A stretch of DNA of 64,000 nucleotides from Roseovarius mucosus DSM 17069 (GTDB lineage Bacteria > Pseudomonadota > Alphaproteobacteria > Rhodobacterales > Rhodobacteraceae). The position numbers and the translations under genes are program-made. The notes beneath the pieces are model-generated. The model was not told the origin of the DNA, searched no databases, and worked only from the letters and a program-made list of their open reading frames with translations. The stretch spans positions 186,001 through 250,000 of the forward strand of contig NZ_KN293979.1 in the NCBI RefSeq assembly GCF_000768555.3, read 5' to 3'. Below are positions 46,975 through 58,897 of the stretch, piece after piece (positions within the stretch are counted from its first letter, which is position 1; each line of letters begins with the position of its first letter).

Positions 46975-47670
46975 ATGTCCGATACCTCGAAGCCGGTGAC
47001 ATATGCCTCTCCTCCTTGTTTGGCGGCAGAGGTGGACCCGACCTATTTTGATCCCCTTGCAACTGATCCGGATCAGGCACGCGATGTCGCGCGGTGGCGT
47101 AAATCCGAGCGTGCGCGGTTGCGCGGGTTGCGCGATGCGTTGAGCGTGGCGGCGCGGCAGGAGGTTGGGCGGGCAATCTCGGACCACCTGCGCGCGGTGG
47201 TGAAAGAGAAATTCAACGGGGCGCGGGGCAAGGTGCTGTCCTGCTACTGGCCGATCAAGGGTGAGCCGGATTTGCGCGGGCTGATGGCGGAATGGCATGC
47301 AGTTGGGGTGCTGATCGCGTTGCCGATTGTCGAGGTCAAGGCCGCGCCGCTGGTGTTTCGCCGCTGGACGCCCGAGACGCAGATGGTGCGGGGCGATTGG
47401 AATATCCCGGTGCCGCCGCCCGAAGCGGAGCAGGTGACGCCTGACATCACCCTCGCGCCGATGATCGGCTGGACGGTGGAGTGTTACCGGCTGGGTTATG
47501 GCGGCGGCTATTTTGACCGGACGTTGGCGGCGCTTGATCCGCGCCCAGTGAGTATCGGTATCGCGCTGAGCGATGCGCGGATCGAGACCATCTATCCGCA
47601 GCCGCATGACATTCCGCTCGACATGGTCGTGACGGACGCGGGCCTGAGGGCTGAAAGGACCGAGAGATGA
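46975..47670 (+). CDS. 5-formyltetrahydrofolate cyclo-ligase family protein
   Basis: This 231-residue protein would convert 5-formyl-THF to 5,10-methenyl-THF with ATP. The family core has RKSERARLRGLRDAL at the start, SCYWPIKGEPDLR, LPIVEVKAAPLVFRRW and the signature CYRLGYGGGYFDRTLA. It carries about 35 extra N-terminal residues before the core (YFDPLATDPDQARDV). It is the first gene of the NO-regulated unit and overlaps nnrS by 4 bases. The link between folate chemistry and NO is not evident from the sequence. Confidence 0.9.
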   Translation: MSDTSKPVTYASPPCLAAEVDPTYFDPLATDPDQARDVARWRKSERARLRGLRDALSVAARQEVGRAISDHLRAVVKEKFNGARGKVLSCYWPIKGEPDLRGLMAEWHAVGVLIALPIVEVKAAPLVFRRWTPETQMVRGDWNIPVPPPEAEQVTPDITLAPMIGWTVECYRLGYGGGYFDRTLAALDPRPVSIGIALSDARIETIYPQPHDIPLDMVVTDAGLRAERTER

Positions 47671-48881
47671 CGAGCACGGCAGAGCAGATGCGGGTTTGGC
47701 GTGGGCCTGCGGTCCTGAGTTTCGGGTTTCGGCCCTTTTTCCTGTGTGCAGGGATTTGGGCGGCGGGGATCATGGCGCTCTGGGTGCCGATGCTGGCGGG
47801 CGCGCTGAGCCTGCCCACGGCATTCGATCCGGTCAGTTGGCACGCGCATGAGTTCCTCTTTGGTTATCTGGCGGCGGTGATCGCCGGGTTCCTGCTGACG
47901 GCGGTGCCGAACTGGACCGGGCGGCTGCCGATTGTGGGCTGGCCGCTGGCTGGGTTGGCGGCGCTCTGGCTCTTGGGTCGGATGGCCGTAATGGTCTCGG
48001 CCGGGTTGCCGCCCTTGGCGGTGGCGCTGATGGATCTGGCGTTGCCGGTGGTTCTGGGCGCGGTGATCCTGCGCGAGATCGTAGCGGGCAAGAACTGGCG
48101 CAATCTGATCGTGTTGGCGATGCTGGCGGTCTTTGCGCTGGGCAATGCGCTGTTTCATTGGGAGGCAGCACGGGGCGATTTTGCGGCGCAGGGCTATGGC
48201 CTGCGGTTGGGACTGGCGGCGGTGGCGATGATGATCGCGGTCATCGGCGGGCGGATCGTGCCGTCGTTCACGCGCAACTGGTTGGCGCGGCGGGGGGCGG
48301 GGCGGTTGCCGGTGCCGCCGATGCAGCGGTTCGACAAGGGGGCGCTCCTGGTATTGCTGGTGGCGCTCGGGATGTGGGTCACCCGGCCAGAGGCATTGGC
48401 GACGGGTGGGGCGCTGGTGGTCGTGGGTGTCGTCCATGCCGCGCGTCTGGCGCGCTGGGCGGGAGAGCGCACGGGGGCGGAGCCGCTCGTTTGGGTGCTG
48501 CACCTTGGGTATGCGTTCGTGCCGCTTGGAGCGTTGGGCATCGGGCTGGAGGCGCTGAGTTCGGGCGTGTTCGGCGCGGCGGCGGTGCAGCATTTGTGGA
48601 TGGCGGGCGCGGTAGGGTTGATGACGCTGGCGGTGATGACGCGGGCGACCTTGGGTCACACGGGCCGCGCGTTGACTGCGGGGGGCGGCACGGTAGCGCT
48701 TTACCTCGCGCTGGTGGTCTCTGTGCTGGCGCGGTTGGCGGCTGGGCTGTGGCCTGCGGAGGCGGTCCTGTTGCACGCACTGGCGGGGATCGCATGGATC
48801 GGTGCGTTTGGTGGGTTTGCGGTTCTCTATGGGCCGCTGATGCTGCGGTTGAAACCGGCAAAGACGATACCGGGGGCCTGA
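47667..48881 (+). CDS. nnrS: NnrS family haem/copper membrane protein
   Basis: This 404-residue polytopic protein has about 12 hydrophobic segments. The family start is visible in LSFGFRPFFLCAGIWAAGIMA and the WHAHEFLFGYLAAVIAGFLL block, with conserved His; GGRIVPSFTRNWL, LHLGYAFVPLGALGIG and VMTRATLGHTGRALTA follow. NnrS protects against nitrosative stress in Vibrio cholerae and is part of denitrification regulons. It overlaps the cyclo-ligase by 4 bases and nnrU by 1 base. Confidence 0.92.
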   Translation: MTSTAEQMRVWRGPAVLSFGFRPFFLCAGIWAAGIMALWVPMLAGALSLPTAFDPVSWHAHEFLFGYLAAVIAGFLLTAVPNWTGRLPIVGWPLAGLAALWLLGRMAVMVSAGLPPLAVALMDLALPVVLGAVILREIVAGKNWRNLIVLAMLAVFALGNALFHWEAARGDFAAQGYGLRLGLAAVAMMIAVIGGRIVPSFTRNWLARRGAGRLPVPPMQRFDKGALLVLLVALGMWVTRPEALATGGALVVVGVVHAARLARWAGERTGAEPLVWVLHLGYAFVPLGALGIGLEALSSGVFGAAAVQHLWMAGAVGLMTLAVMTRATLGHTGRALTAGGGTVALYLALVVSVLARLAAGLWPAEAVLLHALAGIAWIGAFGGFAVLYGPLMLRLKPAKTIPGA

Positions 48882-49543
48882 TGGGCTGGGCCGAGTTCAT
48901 CGCGGCCTTTGCCGTGTTCTTCCTGAGCCATTCGGTGCCGCTGCGCCCCAATATCAAGGCGCGGGTTGTGTCGCGGGCAGGGGCAGGGGGATTCACGCTT
49001 GGCTATTCGATCCTGTCATTGGCGGTTCTGGCATGGGTGATCGGCGCGGCGGGGCGTGCGCCCTATGTGCCGCTTTGGGGCTGGGCGGCGTGGCAGGTGC
49101 ATGTCACGCTGGCCGTGATGTTGGGGGTCTGCGTGATCCTGGGGTTGAGTATCGGGCGGCCCAATCCGTTTTCCTTTGGCGGCGCGCAGAATGCACGGTT
49201 TGATCCGGGCCGTCCGGGGATCGTGCGGCTGACGCGGCATCCTCTGTTGCTGGCGCTGGCGCTCTGGGCTGTGGCGCATATGCTTCCCAATGGGGATTTG
49301 GCGCATGTGATCCTCTTTGGCAGTTTCGCAGGCTTTGCCCTTGGGGGAATGTGGATCGTTGACCGGCGCAAGCGGCGAGGAATGGGGGCAGAGTGGCTGC
49401 GGCTGGACCATGCGCGGCGGCAAGCGGGGATCGCGCCACGAAGCTGGGGCATGGCATGCGTGCGGGGGCTGCTTGGCAGTTTGCTCTATGCGGGGTTGCT
49501 TGCGGCGCATCCCTCGCTCTTTGGTGTCTCGCCACTGGGGTAG
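48881..49543 (+). CDS. nnrU: NnrU family membrane protein
   Basis: This 220-residue protein has about 5-6 membrane segments. The start GWAEFIAAFAVFFLSHSVPL and the block RLTRHPLLLALALWAVAHML (His in RHP, then WAxxH) fit NnrU, a protein linked to nitric oxide metabolism in Rhodobacter. The ATG overlaps the nnrS stop by one base (TGATG); the open frame farther upstream is a shadow of nnrS. It ends the NsrR-controlled unit. No nitrite or nitric oxide reductase gene is in the window. Confidence 0.88.
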   Translation: MGWAEFIAAFAVFFLSHSVPLRPNIKARVVSRAGAGGFTLGYSILSLAVLAWVIGAAGRAPYVPLWGWAAWQVHVTLAVMLGVCVILGLSIGRPNPFSFGGAQNARFDPGRPGIVRLTRHPLLLALALWAVAHMLPNGDLAHVILFGSFAGFALGGMWIVDRRKRRGMGAEWLRLDHARRQAGIAPRSWGMACVRGLLGSLLYAGLLAAHPSLFGVSPLG

Positions 49544-49918
49544 GGTCGTTTCGGAGCCTTGGCAGTCTTTGGCCGATGCCGCAAAAATCGCGCGACGTCC
49601 TTGCAAAACGCTGATAGCGTTAACGTGCGCCGGAGCTTTGGGCAGGGTGATCGTGAGGGGAATCGCCATTTCGTAGTAAAAAGTGAAACTTTTTGAACAT
49701 TAAAAAGCGCGCATTAGGTCGCACTTGCGTTAAGTAACTGAAATATAACTGTATTCAATAGTATACAATAGTTTTCAAGCGGCTTGCCCGCTTGGGAAGG
49801 CTCTGCTACACCGCAGCCGAATTTGGGTGGTTCGCAAGTCTCACCCTATGCCAACGCCCCCGGATGTGACCCTGCGTCACGGCTGACCAACCGGGGCCAG
49901 ATTATCGGAAGGGTGGAC
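49544..49918 (+). promoter_or_regulatory. Upstream region of the atp operon
   Basis: A 375-bp gene-free stretch with an AT-rich core (49670-49775). Three adjoining 10-bp units, GTATTCAATA, GTATACAATA and GTTTTCAAGC (49751-49780), lie in register. They overlap a 7-bp stem-loop, CAAGCGG/CCGCTTG (49776-49794), which has no T-run after it. A smaller hairpin AACGC/GCGTT lies near 49608-49622. The operon promoter is probably in the AT-rich core, but I cannot fix its -35 and -10. Confidence 0.5.
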
Positions 49919-50479
49919 GTGTCCGAACCAGCTTCGATCTCTACTGGCATTGCCGCGCGCTATGCCACTGCGATATTCGAGCTTGTGAGAGAGGCCAAAG
50001 GCTTGGCCAAACTCGAAAGCAATCTCACTGATCTGGCACAGGCGCTGAGCGAGAGCGAAGACCTGCGCGCGATGATCGCCTCTCCGGTTCTGAGCCGCGA
50101 TGTGCAAGGGGCGGCCATGTCTGCGGTCGCCGCCAAGATGAAGCTGCTGCCGGAGTTGCAAAACGGCCTGGCTCTGATGGGGCAAAAGCGGCGCCTGTTC
50201 GTGCTGCCGCAGCTCATTGCGCAGCTCAACGCCATGATCGCCGAAGAAAAGGGCGAAGTCAGTGCCGATGTGACCAGCGCCAAGGCGCTGACCAAGGCGC
50301 AATCCGACAAGCTGGCCAAGGCGCTCAAGGCGCGCGTGGGCAAGGATGTCAAGATCAATGCGACCGTTGATGAAAGCCTCATCGGCGGTCTAGTCGTCAA
50401 GATGGGCTCGAAGATGATCGACACGTCGATCCGCTCCAAGCTCGATTCCCTCCAGAATTCAATGAAAGAGGTCGGATAA
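49919..50479 (+). CDS. atpH: F1-ATPase subunit delta
   Basis: This 186-residue peripheral-stalk protein ties F1 to the b subunits. N-terminal helices begin GIAARYATAIFELVREAKGL; the C-terminal part has GEVSADVTSAKALTKAQSDK and the signature DESLIGGLVVKMGSKMIDTS. It starts at the GTG at 49919 (GAAGG 7 bases upstream), giving normal family length; an earlier in-frame start lies in non-conserved sequence. First gene of atpHAGDC; stop abuts the atpA ATG. Confidence 0.95.
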   Translation: MSEPASISTGIAARYATAIFELVREAKGLAKLESNLTDLAQALSESEDLRAMIASPVLSRDVQGAAMSAVAAKMKLLPELQNGLALMGQKRRLFVLPQLIAQLNAMIAEEKGEVSADVTSAKALTKAQSDKLAKALKARVGKDVKINATVDESLIGGLVVKMGSKMIDTSIRSKLDSLQNSMKEVG

Positions 50480-52018
<1,539 letters not shown>

Positions 52019-52033
52019 GGGGGAGATAAGGCA

Positions 52034-52912
52034 ATGCCGAATCTCAAGGACCTGAAAAACAGGATCGCGTCGGTCAAATCGACCCGCAAGATCACCAAGG
52101 CCATGCAGATGGTTGCGGCGGCGAAACTTCGCCGCGCGCAGGATGCTGCCGAGCAGGCCCGCCCCTATACCGAGCGTTTCAACGCCGTGATGGGCAAGCT
52201 TGCGGCTTCTGTCGGGGATGCGGCCAATGCGCCGCGTCTGCTGGCGGGCACGGGCGAGGACAAGGTGCATCTCTTGGTGGTGATGACCGCCGAGCGGGGC
52301 CTTTGCGGTGGCTTCAACGCAAATATCGCGAAGCTGGCCAAGACCCATGCCGCCGAGTTGCTGGCCAAGGGCAAGACGGTCAAGATCCTGACCGTCGGCA
52401 AGAAGGGCCGCGACGCGATGAAGCGCGACTATGGTCAGTATTCCGTGGGTCATGTCGACATGAGCGAGGTCAAGCGCCTTGGTTATGCCGATGCCCAAGG
52501 GATTGCGGCCGAAGTGCTCAAGCGGTTCGATGGCGGTGAGTTTGATGTCGCGAAGATCTTTTTCTCGCGGTTCGAGAACGTGGTCAGCCAAATTCCGAGC
52601 ATGCAGCAAGTGATCCCGTTCGACGTGGACACCGCGGCTGGCAAGGTCGATACCGACAGCTTCTATGATTACGAGCCCGAAGAGCAGGCGATCTTGGCCG
52701 ATCTGTTGCCGCGTGGCGTTGCAACCGCAATCTTTGCCGCGCTGTTGGAAAACGGTGCCTCGGAGCAGGGTGCGCGCATGTCCGCGATGGACAATGCAAC
52801 GCGCAACGCAGGCGAGATGATCGACAAGCTGACAATCGAGTACAACCGCTCGCGTCAGGCCGTGATCACCAACGAGCTAATTGAAATCATTTCCGGCGCG
52901 GAAGCGCTGTAA
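52034..52912 (+). CDS. atpG: F1-ATPase subunit gamma
   Basis: This 292-residue central rotor shaft has an N-terminal helix starting [20 protein letters not shown] and ending at [22 protein letters not shown] is the conserved mid-region, and [20 protein letters not shown] with [22 protein letters not shown] the C-terminal helix. GGGGGAG is well placed before the ATG, 15 bases after the atpA stop. Confidence 0.99.
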   Translation: MPNLKDLKNRIASVKSTRKITKAMQMVAAAKLRRAQDAAEQARPYTERFNAVMGKLAASVGDAANAPRLLAGTGEDKVHLLVVMTAERGLCGGFNANIAKLAKTHAAELLAKGKTVKILTVGKKGRDAMKRDYGQYSVGHVDMSEVKRLGYADAQGIAAEVLKRFDGGEFDVAKIFFSRFENVVSQIPSMQQVIPFDVDTAAGKVDTDSFYDYEPEEQAILADLLPRGVATAIFAALLENGASEQGARMSAMDNATRNAGEMIDKLTIEYNRSRQAVITNELIEIISGAEAL

Positions 52913-54355
<1,443 letters not shown>

Positions 54356-54374
54356 TCAACGCCTGTCACGGTTC

Positions 54375-54395
54375 TGCGCGGGTGATCCCCGCGCA
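54375..54395 (+). other. GC-rich stem-loop between atpD and atpC
   Basis: A perfect 8-bp stem (TGCGCGGG/CCCGCGCA, 5-nt loop) lies 20 bases after the atpD stop and 26 bases before the atpC start, with no T-run. It may mark an RNA-processing or stability site that sets the epsilon to beta ratio; this is inference. Confidence 0.5.
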
Positions 54396-54421
54396 GGCCT
54401 GACACCATGAGGGAGGCCGAG

Positions 54422-54847
54422 ATGGCTGAAACAGTGCAATTCGATCTGGTGAGCCCCGAGCGGCTCTTGGCCTCGGTCGCTGCCCATGAGGTGAGCATTC
54501 CGGGAGCCGAGGGCGATCTGACCGCCATGGCCGATCACGCCCCGCTCATCACCACCCTGCGTCCCGGTATCCTGCGGGTTTCGGGGCCGTCGGGCGAGAA
54601 GGAATATGTCGTGACCGGCGGTTTCGCCGAGATCAGCGGCAAGAGCGTGTCGGTTCTGGCCGAGCAGGCCGTTGCCCGCGAGGACATGACCCGCGAGGCG
54701 TATAAGGCGATGGTGGATGCCGCGACCGACAAGTTGGCGCATGCGCAAGAGAAATTCGTCAATGAGCCCGGCCCGGTCGACGAGATGGCCAAGCTTTTGG
54801 CGGATATGGTCGCCGTTGGTGATCATATCGGTTTGTCTGCCAACTGA
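54422..54847 (+). CDS. atpC: F1-ATPase subunit epsilon
   Basis: This 141-residue rotor subunit couples F1 to the c-ring and can inhibit ATP hydrolysis. The beta-sandwich domain begins [20 protein letters not shown], with [22 protein letters not shown]; a helical C-terminus follows. GGGAGG sits 7 bases before the ATG at 54422, so the earlier in-frame ATG at 54407 is less likely. Last gene of the operon; terminator at 54868. Confidence 0.95.
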   Translation: MAETVQFDLVSPERLLASVAAHEVSIPGAEGDLTAMADHAPLITTLRPGILRVSGPSGEKEYVVTGGFAEISGKSVSVLAEQAVAREDMTREAYKAMVDAATDKLAHAQEKFVNEPGPVDEMAKLLADMVAVGDHIGLSAN

Positions 54848-54867
54848 GGCGCGCCGATTTTGTGATT

Positions 54868-54895
54868 AAAGGGGCCGTTCCGCGGCCCTTTTTTC
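54868..54895 (+). terminator. Intrinsic terminator of the atp operon
   Basis: AAAGGGGCCG and CGGCCC form a G+C stem with a 5-nt loop and one bulge, followed directly by TTTTTT, 20 bases after the atpC stop. Confidence 0.85.
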
Positions 54896-54959
54896 ATTTT
54901 TCGCTCTCAATTTTGCCGGAAAAGCGGTGTAGTCTCGCCAGAGTGTCGGAAGGCGTCGT

Positions 54960-55313
54960 ATGAAATTCTTGATCAATCAGGCCATTGGGATCGAACAGGG
55001 GGATGATGTCCTCTTTTCGGATTTTGCCGACGGGGGGGAGATGTGGACCGGGTCAGGCGCGCGAGAGCGGCGCAAGAAGATCACGTTTTCCAGCCCGTTC
55101 AAGTCCGAGCCTGCGGTGCATGTGGCGCTGTCGCTCTGGGATATGGACAGTGCCACCAATGCCCGCGCCGATGTCACGGCGGAGAAGATCACGACGAAGG
55201 GGTTTGACATCGTGTTTCGCACCTGGGCGGATACGCGGGTGGCTCGGGTGCGGGTGCGCTGGATGGCGCTTGGCGAAGTGTTCCACGAGGATGACTGGCA
55301 AGACGTCTACTGA
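54960..55313 (+). CDS. H-type lectin domain protein
   Basis: This is a 117-residue protein. The second half matches the H-type lectin fold first known from snail agglutinins: [38 protein letters not shown], then [19 protein letters not shown] and RWMALGE. No signal peptide is present, so it is probably cytosolic or released by an unknown route. GGAAGG lies 6 bases before the ATG. It follows the atp terminator and precedes trmO by 16 bases, so those two are likely co-transcribed. Confidence 0.85.
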   Translation: MKFLINQAIGIEQGDDVLFSDFADGGEMWTGSGARERRKKITFSSPFKSEPAVHVALSLWDMDSATNARADVTAEKITTKGFDIVFRTWADTRVARVRVRWMALGEVFHEDDWQDVY

Positions 55314-55329
55314 CGGGAGGAGGGCCGGG

Positions 55330-55812
55330 ATGGACACGCGATTGCGCGCCGGTGAGGTGGTGACGGCGCTGCCCGAAGGGCAGGACGCCGCGCTACAGTT
55401 CATCGGTCGGATACATACGCCATGGACCCGGCGGGAAGATTGCCCGCGTCAGGGACGGCTCGATGGGCCGGAGTGCCGGATCGTGGTATTCGCGCCTTGG
55501 GTCGCGGCGCTGGAGGGAATCGAGGCCTATCAGCATCTCGAAATCCTCTATTGGTTGGACCGGTCACGGCGTGATCTGGTGCGGCAGAATCCCAAGGGGG
55601 ATGGGGCACGGTATTTCGGCACCTTTGCCCTGCGCTCGCCGCAGCGACCCAATCCGATCGGAACATCGCAGGTGCGGCTGATCGGGCTGGACGGGGCGGC
55701 CTTGGTCGTGCGGGGGTTGGATTGCCTCGATGGCACGCCTTTGGTGGACATCAAGCCGGACCGTTGCGAGTTCACGCCCAAGGCCCCACCCAAGGCGGCC
55801 GATCTGGGGTAG
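55330..55812 (+). CDS. trmO: tRNA (N6-threonylcarbamoyladenosine-37) methyltransferase, TrmO type
   Basis: This 160-residue member of the TsaA/TrmO family methylates t6A37 in some tRNAs. Family features are [32 protein letters not shown], the [14 protein letters not shown] signature, and [22 protein letters not shown] precedes the ATG at 55330. The protein is shorter than E. coli TrmO because it lacks the small C-terminal domain. Confidence 0.9.
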   Translation: MDTRLRAGEVVTALPEGQDAALQFIGRIHTPWTRREDCPRQGRLDGPECRIVVFAPWVAALEGIEAYQHLEILYWLDRSRRDLVRQNPKGDGARYFGTFALRSPQRPNPIGTSQVRLIGLDGAALVVRGLDCLDGTPLVDIKPDRCEFTPKAPPKAADLG

Positions 55813-55825
55813 GGCGATTTTCCGA

Positions 55826-56638
55826 TCAGGCCCAGGTGGGATGAAATTTGCCCGCAGGCGAGAGGGTGAAAATCTCTGCGCCGGTGGCGGTCACGCCGAT
55901 GGAATGTTCGAACTGTGCCGAGAGGGATTTGTCACGGGTGACGGCGGTCCAGTCATCGGCGAGGACCTTGGTTTCGGGACGACCGAGATTGACCATCGGT
56001 TCGATGGTAAAGAACATACCTTCCTCCAGACGCGGCCCGCTGCCCGCTCGCCCGTAATGGAGCACATTGGGCGGGGCGTGGAACACGCGGCCCAGACCGT
56101 GACCGCAGAAATCGCGCACCACCGACATGCGATGCGCCTCCACATAGCTCTGGATTGCATGGCCTATGTCGCCAAAGGTATTACCGGGGCGCACGGCCTC
56201 GATCCCCTTCATCAGCGCGTCATGCGTGACCTGAACGAGGCGCTCGGCTTTGCGGCTGAGTTTGCCTGCCACATACATGCGGCTGGTATCGCCGAACCAG
56301 CCATCCACGATGACGGTCACATCGACGTTCAGAATGTCACCGTCCTTGAGAACCTTGTCGCCGGGAATGCCGTGGCAGACCACGTGATTGACGCTGATAC
56401 AGCTTGCGTGCTGATAGCCCTTATACCCGATGGTGGCGGATTTCGCGCCGGAGGCGTTGACCCTGTCCTCGATCACCTTGTCGATGGCGGCAGTGCTTTG
56501 CCCGACAAAGACATGCTCTGCGATTTCGTCAAGGATCTGTGCGGCGAGCGCCCCGGCCCGGTGCATGCCGGCAAAATCCGCAGCCTCATGGATGCGGATA
56601 CCTTCGCGCGTCAATCGTCCACGGTGTGTCTCGTTCAC
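55826..56638 (-). CDS. map: Type I methionine aminopeptidase
   Basis: This 270-residue enzyme removes the N-terminal Met from nascent proteins. Metal ligands lie in DVTVIVDGWFGDTSRMYV (two Asp), GHGLGRVFHAPPNV (His), FTIEPMV (Glu) and QFEHSIGV (Glu); VNHVVCHGIPG gives the substrate His. It starts at a GTG (56638) with GAGG 7 bases upstream. It converges with trmO at 13 bases and follows sfsA on the same strand by 40 bases. Confidence 0.96.
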   Translation of the reverse strand: MNETHRGRLTREGIRIHEAADFAGMHRAGALAAQILDEIAEHVFVGQSTAAIDKVIEDRVNASGAKSATIGYKGYQHASCISVNHVVCHGIPGDKVLKDGDILNVDVTVIVDGWFGDTSRMYVAGKLSRKAERLVQVTHDALMKGIEAVRPGNTFGDIGHAIQSYVEAHRMSVVRDFCGHGLGRVFHAPPNVLHYGRAGSGPRLEEGMFFTIEPMVNLGRPETKVLADDWTAVTRDKSLSAQFEHSIGVTATGAEIFTLSPAGKFHPTWA

Positions 56639-56678
56639 GTCCGGCCTCGTATGGTATGCATTTTCCGTTTATCTAGGG

Positions 56679-57410
56679 CTATTTGCGCAAAAGGACCAGA
56701 GGGCGGTCGTCCGCAAGGGGCAGACTGTGGCCGATTGTGACCTCTTGTGGCGTGATATTGGCCCGATATGACAGCACCGTGACCCCCGCCGCCTGCGCCT
56801 GCAGCAATGCCGATGCATAGGTGGGGTCTATGTCCTCTGCCACGGTCACGGCCTGCGCATCAGTGCGTTGCACCAGATAGAGAAGCACGGCGCGGTGCCC
56901 TGCACGCACCATTTCGGACAATTCCCCCAGGTGGCGCGCCCCGCGCGCCGTGACGCTGTCGGGAAATTCCGCGAGACCGGGGCTGCGCGAGAGCGTCACG
57001 GATTTCACTTCGACATAGGCATCGGGCAGGCCCGTGCCCGAGAGCAGGAAATCCACCCGGCTGCCCGCGCCGTAGGATTGTTCGGGCCGCACCATATCAT
57101 AGGCCGCCAACTCTGGAATTTGCCCCGCCTCTAGCGCCTCTTTGACCACGCGATTGGCAATGGCGGTATCCACACAAGTGAAATCGCCATTGCCATTCTC
57201 GACCAGCCGCCAGCCGAATTTGAGTTTCTTGCGCGGATCGTCATTGGGTTCGACCCAGATGGACGTGCCCGGCTCTGCCAGGCCCAGCATGCTGCCGGGA
57301 TTGGCGCAATGCGCCGTCACCTCGCGCCCGTCCATGAGGCGAATATCGGCGAGAAAGCGTTTGTAGCGGCGCAGCAACACAGCCTGCACAAGAGGGGTTT
57401 GAAAGCGCAT
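56679..57410 (-). CDS. sfsA: DNA/RNA nuclease SfsA
   Basis: This 243-residue protein of the SfsA family, named for sugar-fermentation stimulation in E. coli, has a nuclease-like C-terminal core. The N-terminal OB-like part has RRYKRFLADIRL and HCANPGSMLGL; the active-site region reads SRVDFLLSG, then YVEVKSVTLS with Asp, Glu and Lys of a PD-(D/E)xK pattern; FPDSVTARGARHLGEL follows. It is divergent from the CinA-like gene across 45 bp. Confidence 0.95.
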   Translation of the reverse strand: MRFQTPLVQAVLLRRYKRFLADIRLMDGREVTAHCANPGSMLGLAEPGTSIWVEPNDDPRKKLKFGWRLVENGNGDFTCVDTAIANRVVKEALEAGQIPELAAYDMVRPEQSYGAGSRVDFLLSGTGLPDAYVEVKSVTLSRSPGLAEFPDSVTARGARHLGELSEMVRAGHRAVLLYLVQRTDAQAVTVAEDIDPTYASALLQAQAAGVTVLSYRANITPQEVTIGHSLPLADDRPLVLLRK

Positions 57411-57455
57411 GGCCTGCGCCTATACCGTGTTTGTCCCCGGATCAAGGAGTCTGCC

Positions 57456-58178
57456 ATGCCCAACCCGACCGCTGCCATGCTTGTAATCGGAGATGAGATC
57501 CTCTCGGGGCGCACGCGTGATGCCAACATGCATTATCTGGCGGGCGAGGTGACGAAGATGGGCATCGACCTCAGGGAGGTGCGCGTAGTCAGCGATGACC
57601 CCGACGCGATTGTCGCGGCGGTTCGGGCGCTGAGTGCGGCCTATGACCATGTGTTCACCTCGGGCGGGATTGGCCCGACCCATGATGACATCACCGCCGA
57701 GAATGTGGCGGCGGCCTTTGATCGGCCGATTTCGGTGCGCGAGGATGCGCGCGCCATTCTGGCTGCGCATTACGACGCGCGCGGGCAGGAGTTGAACGAT
57801 GCGCGCCTGCGCATGGCGCGTATTCCCGATGGGGCCACGCTGATTGACAATCCGATCAGTGCCGCGCCGGGCTTTACCATCGAGAATGTGCATGTCATGG
57901 CCGGGGTGCCGTCGATTTTTCAGGCGATGCTGGCCTCTGTGCTGCCCAAGCTCACGGGGGGCGCGCCGATTCTGTCACAGACGCTGGAAATCCGGCGCGG
58001 CGAGGGCGACATTGCCGGACCCTTGTCGGATCTGGCGGGACGGTATCCGGATTTGAGCATCGGGTCCTATCCGTTCATCCGCGACGGGTGTTATGGCGCG
58101 CAGATCGTGATGCGCGGGCAGGATGGCGCGCGGCTTGATGCGGCGATGGCCGAATTGGCGGGGATGTTTCCGGCATGA
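57456..58178 (+). CDS. CinA-type molybdopterin-binding domain protein
   Basis: This 240-residue protein is the MoCF/CinA N-terminal fold alone, beginning AAMLVIGDEILSGRTRDANM and having FTSGGIGPTHDDITAENVA and the late VHVMAGVPSIFQAML. The C-terminal nicotinamide-nucleotide amidase domain of full CinA is absent. Short proteins of this kind are common in Alphaproteobacteria, and their substrate is unclear. AAGGAG precedes the ATG at 57456. Its stop overlaps the GNAT start by 4 bases. Confidence 0.9.
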   Translation: MPNPTAAMLVIGDEILSGRTRDANMHYLAGEVTKMGIDLREVRVVSDDPDAIVAAVRALSAAYDHVFTSGGIGPTHDDITAENVAAAFDRPISVREDARAILAAHYDARGQELNDARLRMARIPDGATLIDNPISAAPGFTIENVHVMAGVPSIFQAMLASVLPKLTGGAPILSQTLEIRRGEGDIAGPLSDLAGRYPDLSIGSYPFIRDGCYGAQIVMRGQDGARLDAAMAELAGMFPA

Positions 58179-58894
58179 AACCAGATGTGCAGACCCTCTA
58201 TGCGGTGACAGAGGCGACATGGCCGCCCGCGCGGACAGAGGTGCTTGGCCCTGTCACGATCCGCGAGGGGCGGGGCGGCGGCAAGCGCGTATCGGCGGCC
58301 ACGGCGGCGCGGCCGATCACGCCCGAGGAATTGACCAAGGCCGAAGCTGCCATGCGCGCGCTGGATCAAACCCCGCTGTTTCAATTGCGAGAGGGGGATG
58401 GCGCGCTGGATGCGCTCTTGGCCGCTGAGGGCTATGAGGTGGTTGATCCCGTCAATCTCTATGTGGTGCCAGTTGCGACCTTGACGGTGGACAGGCCGCC
58501 GCGTGTCAGCACCTTTGCGGTTTGGGAACCCTTGGAAATCATGCGCGAAATCTGGGCCGAAGGTGGAATTGGCGCGGCGCGGATCGCGGTGATGGAGCGT
58601 GTGACCGGCCCCAAGACCGGGCTATTCGGCAGGCACAAGGATCAGCCCGCCGCCACCGGCTTTGCCGCCATTCACGATGGGATCGCCATGGTGCATGCGC
58701 TCGAGGTGCAGGCCCACCATCGCCGCGCAGGCATGGGGCGGCTGATGATGCTTCAGGCCGCTCTTTGGGCGCAATCCGAGGGCGCGGAATTTCTGGCTGT
58801 GATTTGCACCAAGGGCAATCAGGGGGCCAATGGGCTCTATTCCGCGATGGGATTTTCGCATGTGGGCGATTACCATTACCGGCAGAAGGAGTAA
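58175..58894 (+). CDS. GNAT-family N-acetyltransferase
   Basis: In this 239-residue protein the acetyl-CoA loop lies in AHHRRAGMGRLMMLQAAL (about 180-197, R-x-x-G-x-G/A) and is followed by VICTKGNQGANGLYSAMGF, a typical end of the fold. The first 110 residues are an extra domain with no clear homology. The substrate is unknown. It is coupled to the CinA-like gene by a 4-base overlap and sits 3 bases before the AhpD-like gene. Confidence 0.85.
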   Translation: MKPDVQTLYAVTEATWPPARTEVLGPVTIREGRGGGKRVSAATAARPITPEELTKAEAAMRALDQTPLFQLREGDGALDALLAAEGYEVVDPVNLYVVPVATLTVDRPPRVSTFAVWEPLEIMREIWAEGGIGAARIAVMERVTGPKTGLFGRHKDQPAATGFAAIHDGIAMVHALEVQAHHRRAGMGRLMMLQAALWAQSEGAEFLAVICTKGNQGANGLYSAMGFSHVGDYHYRQKE

Positions 58895-58897
58895 GAC

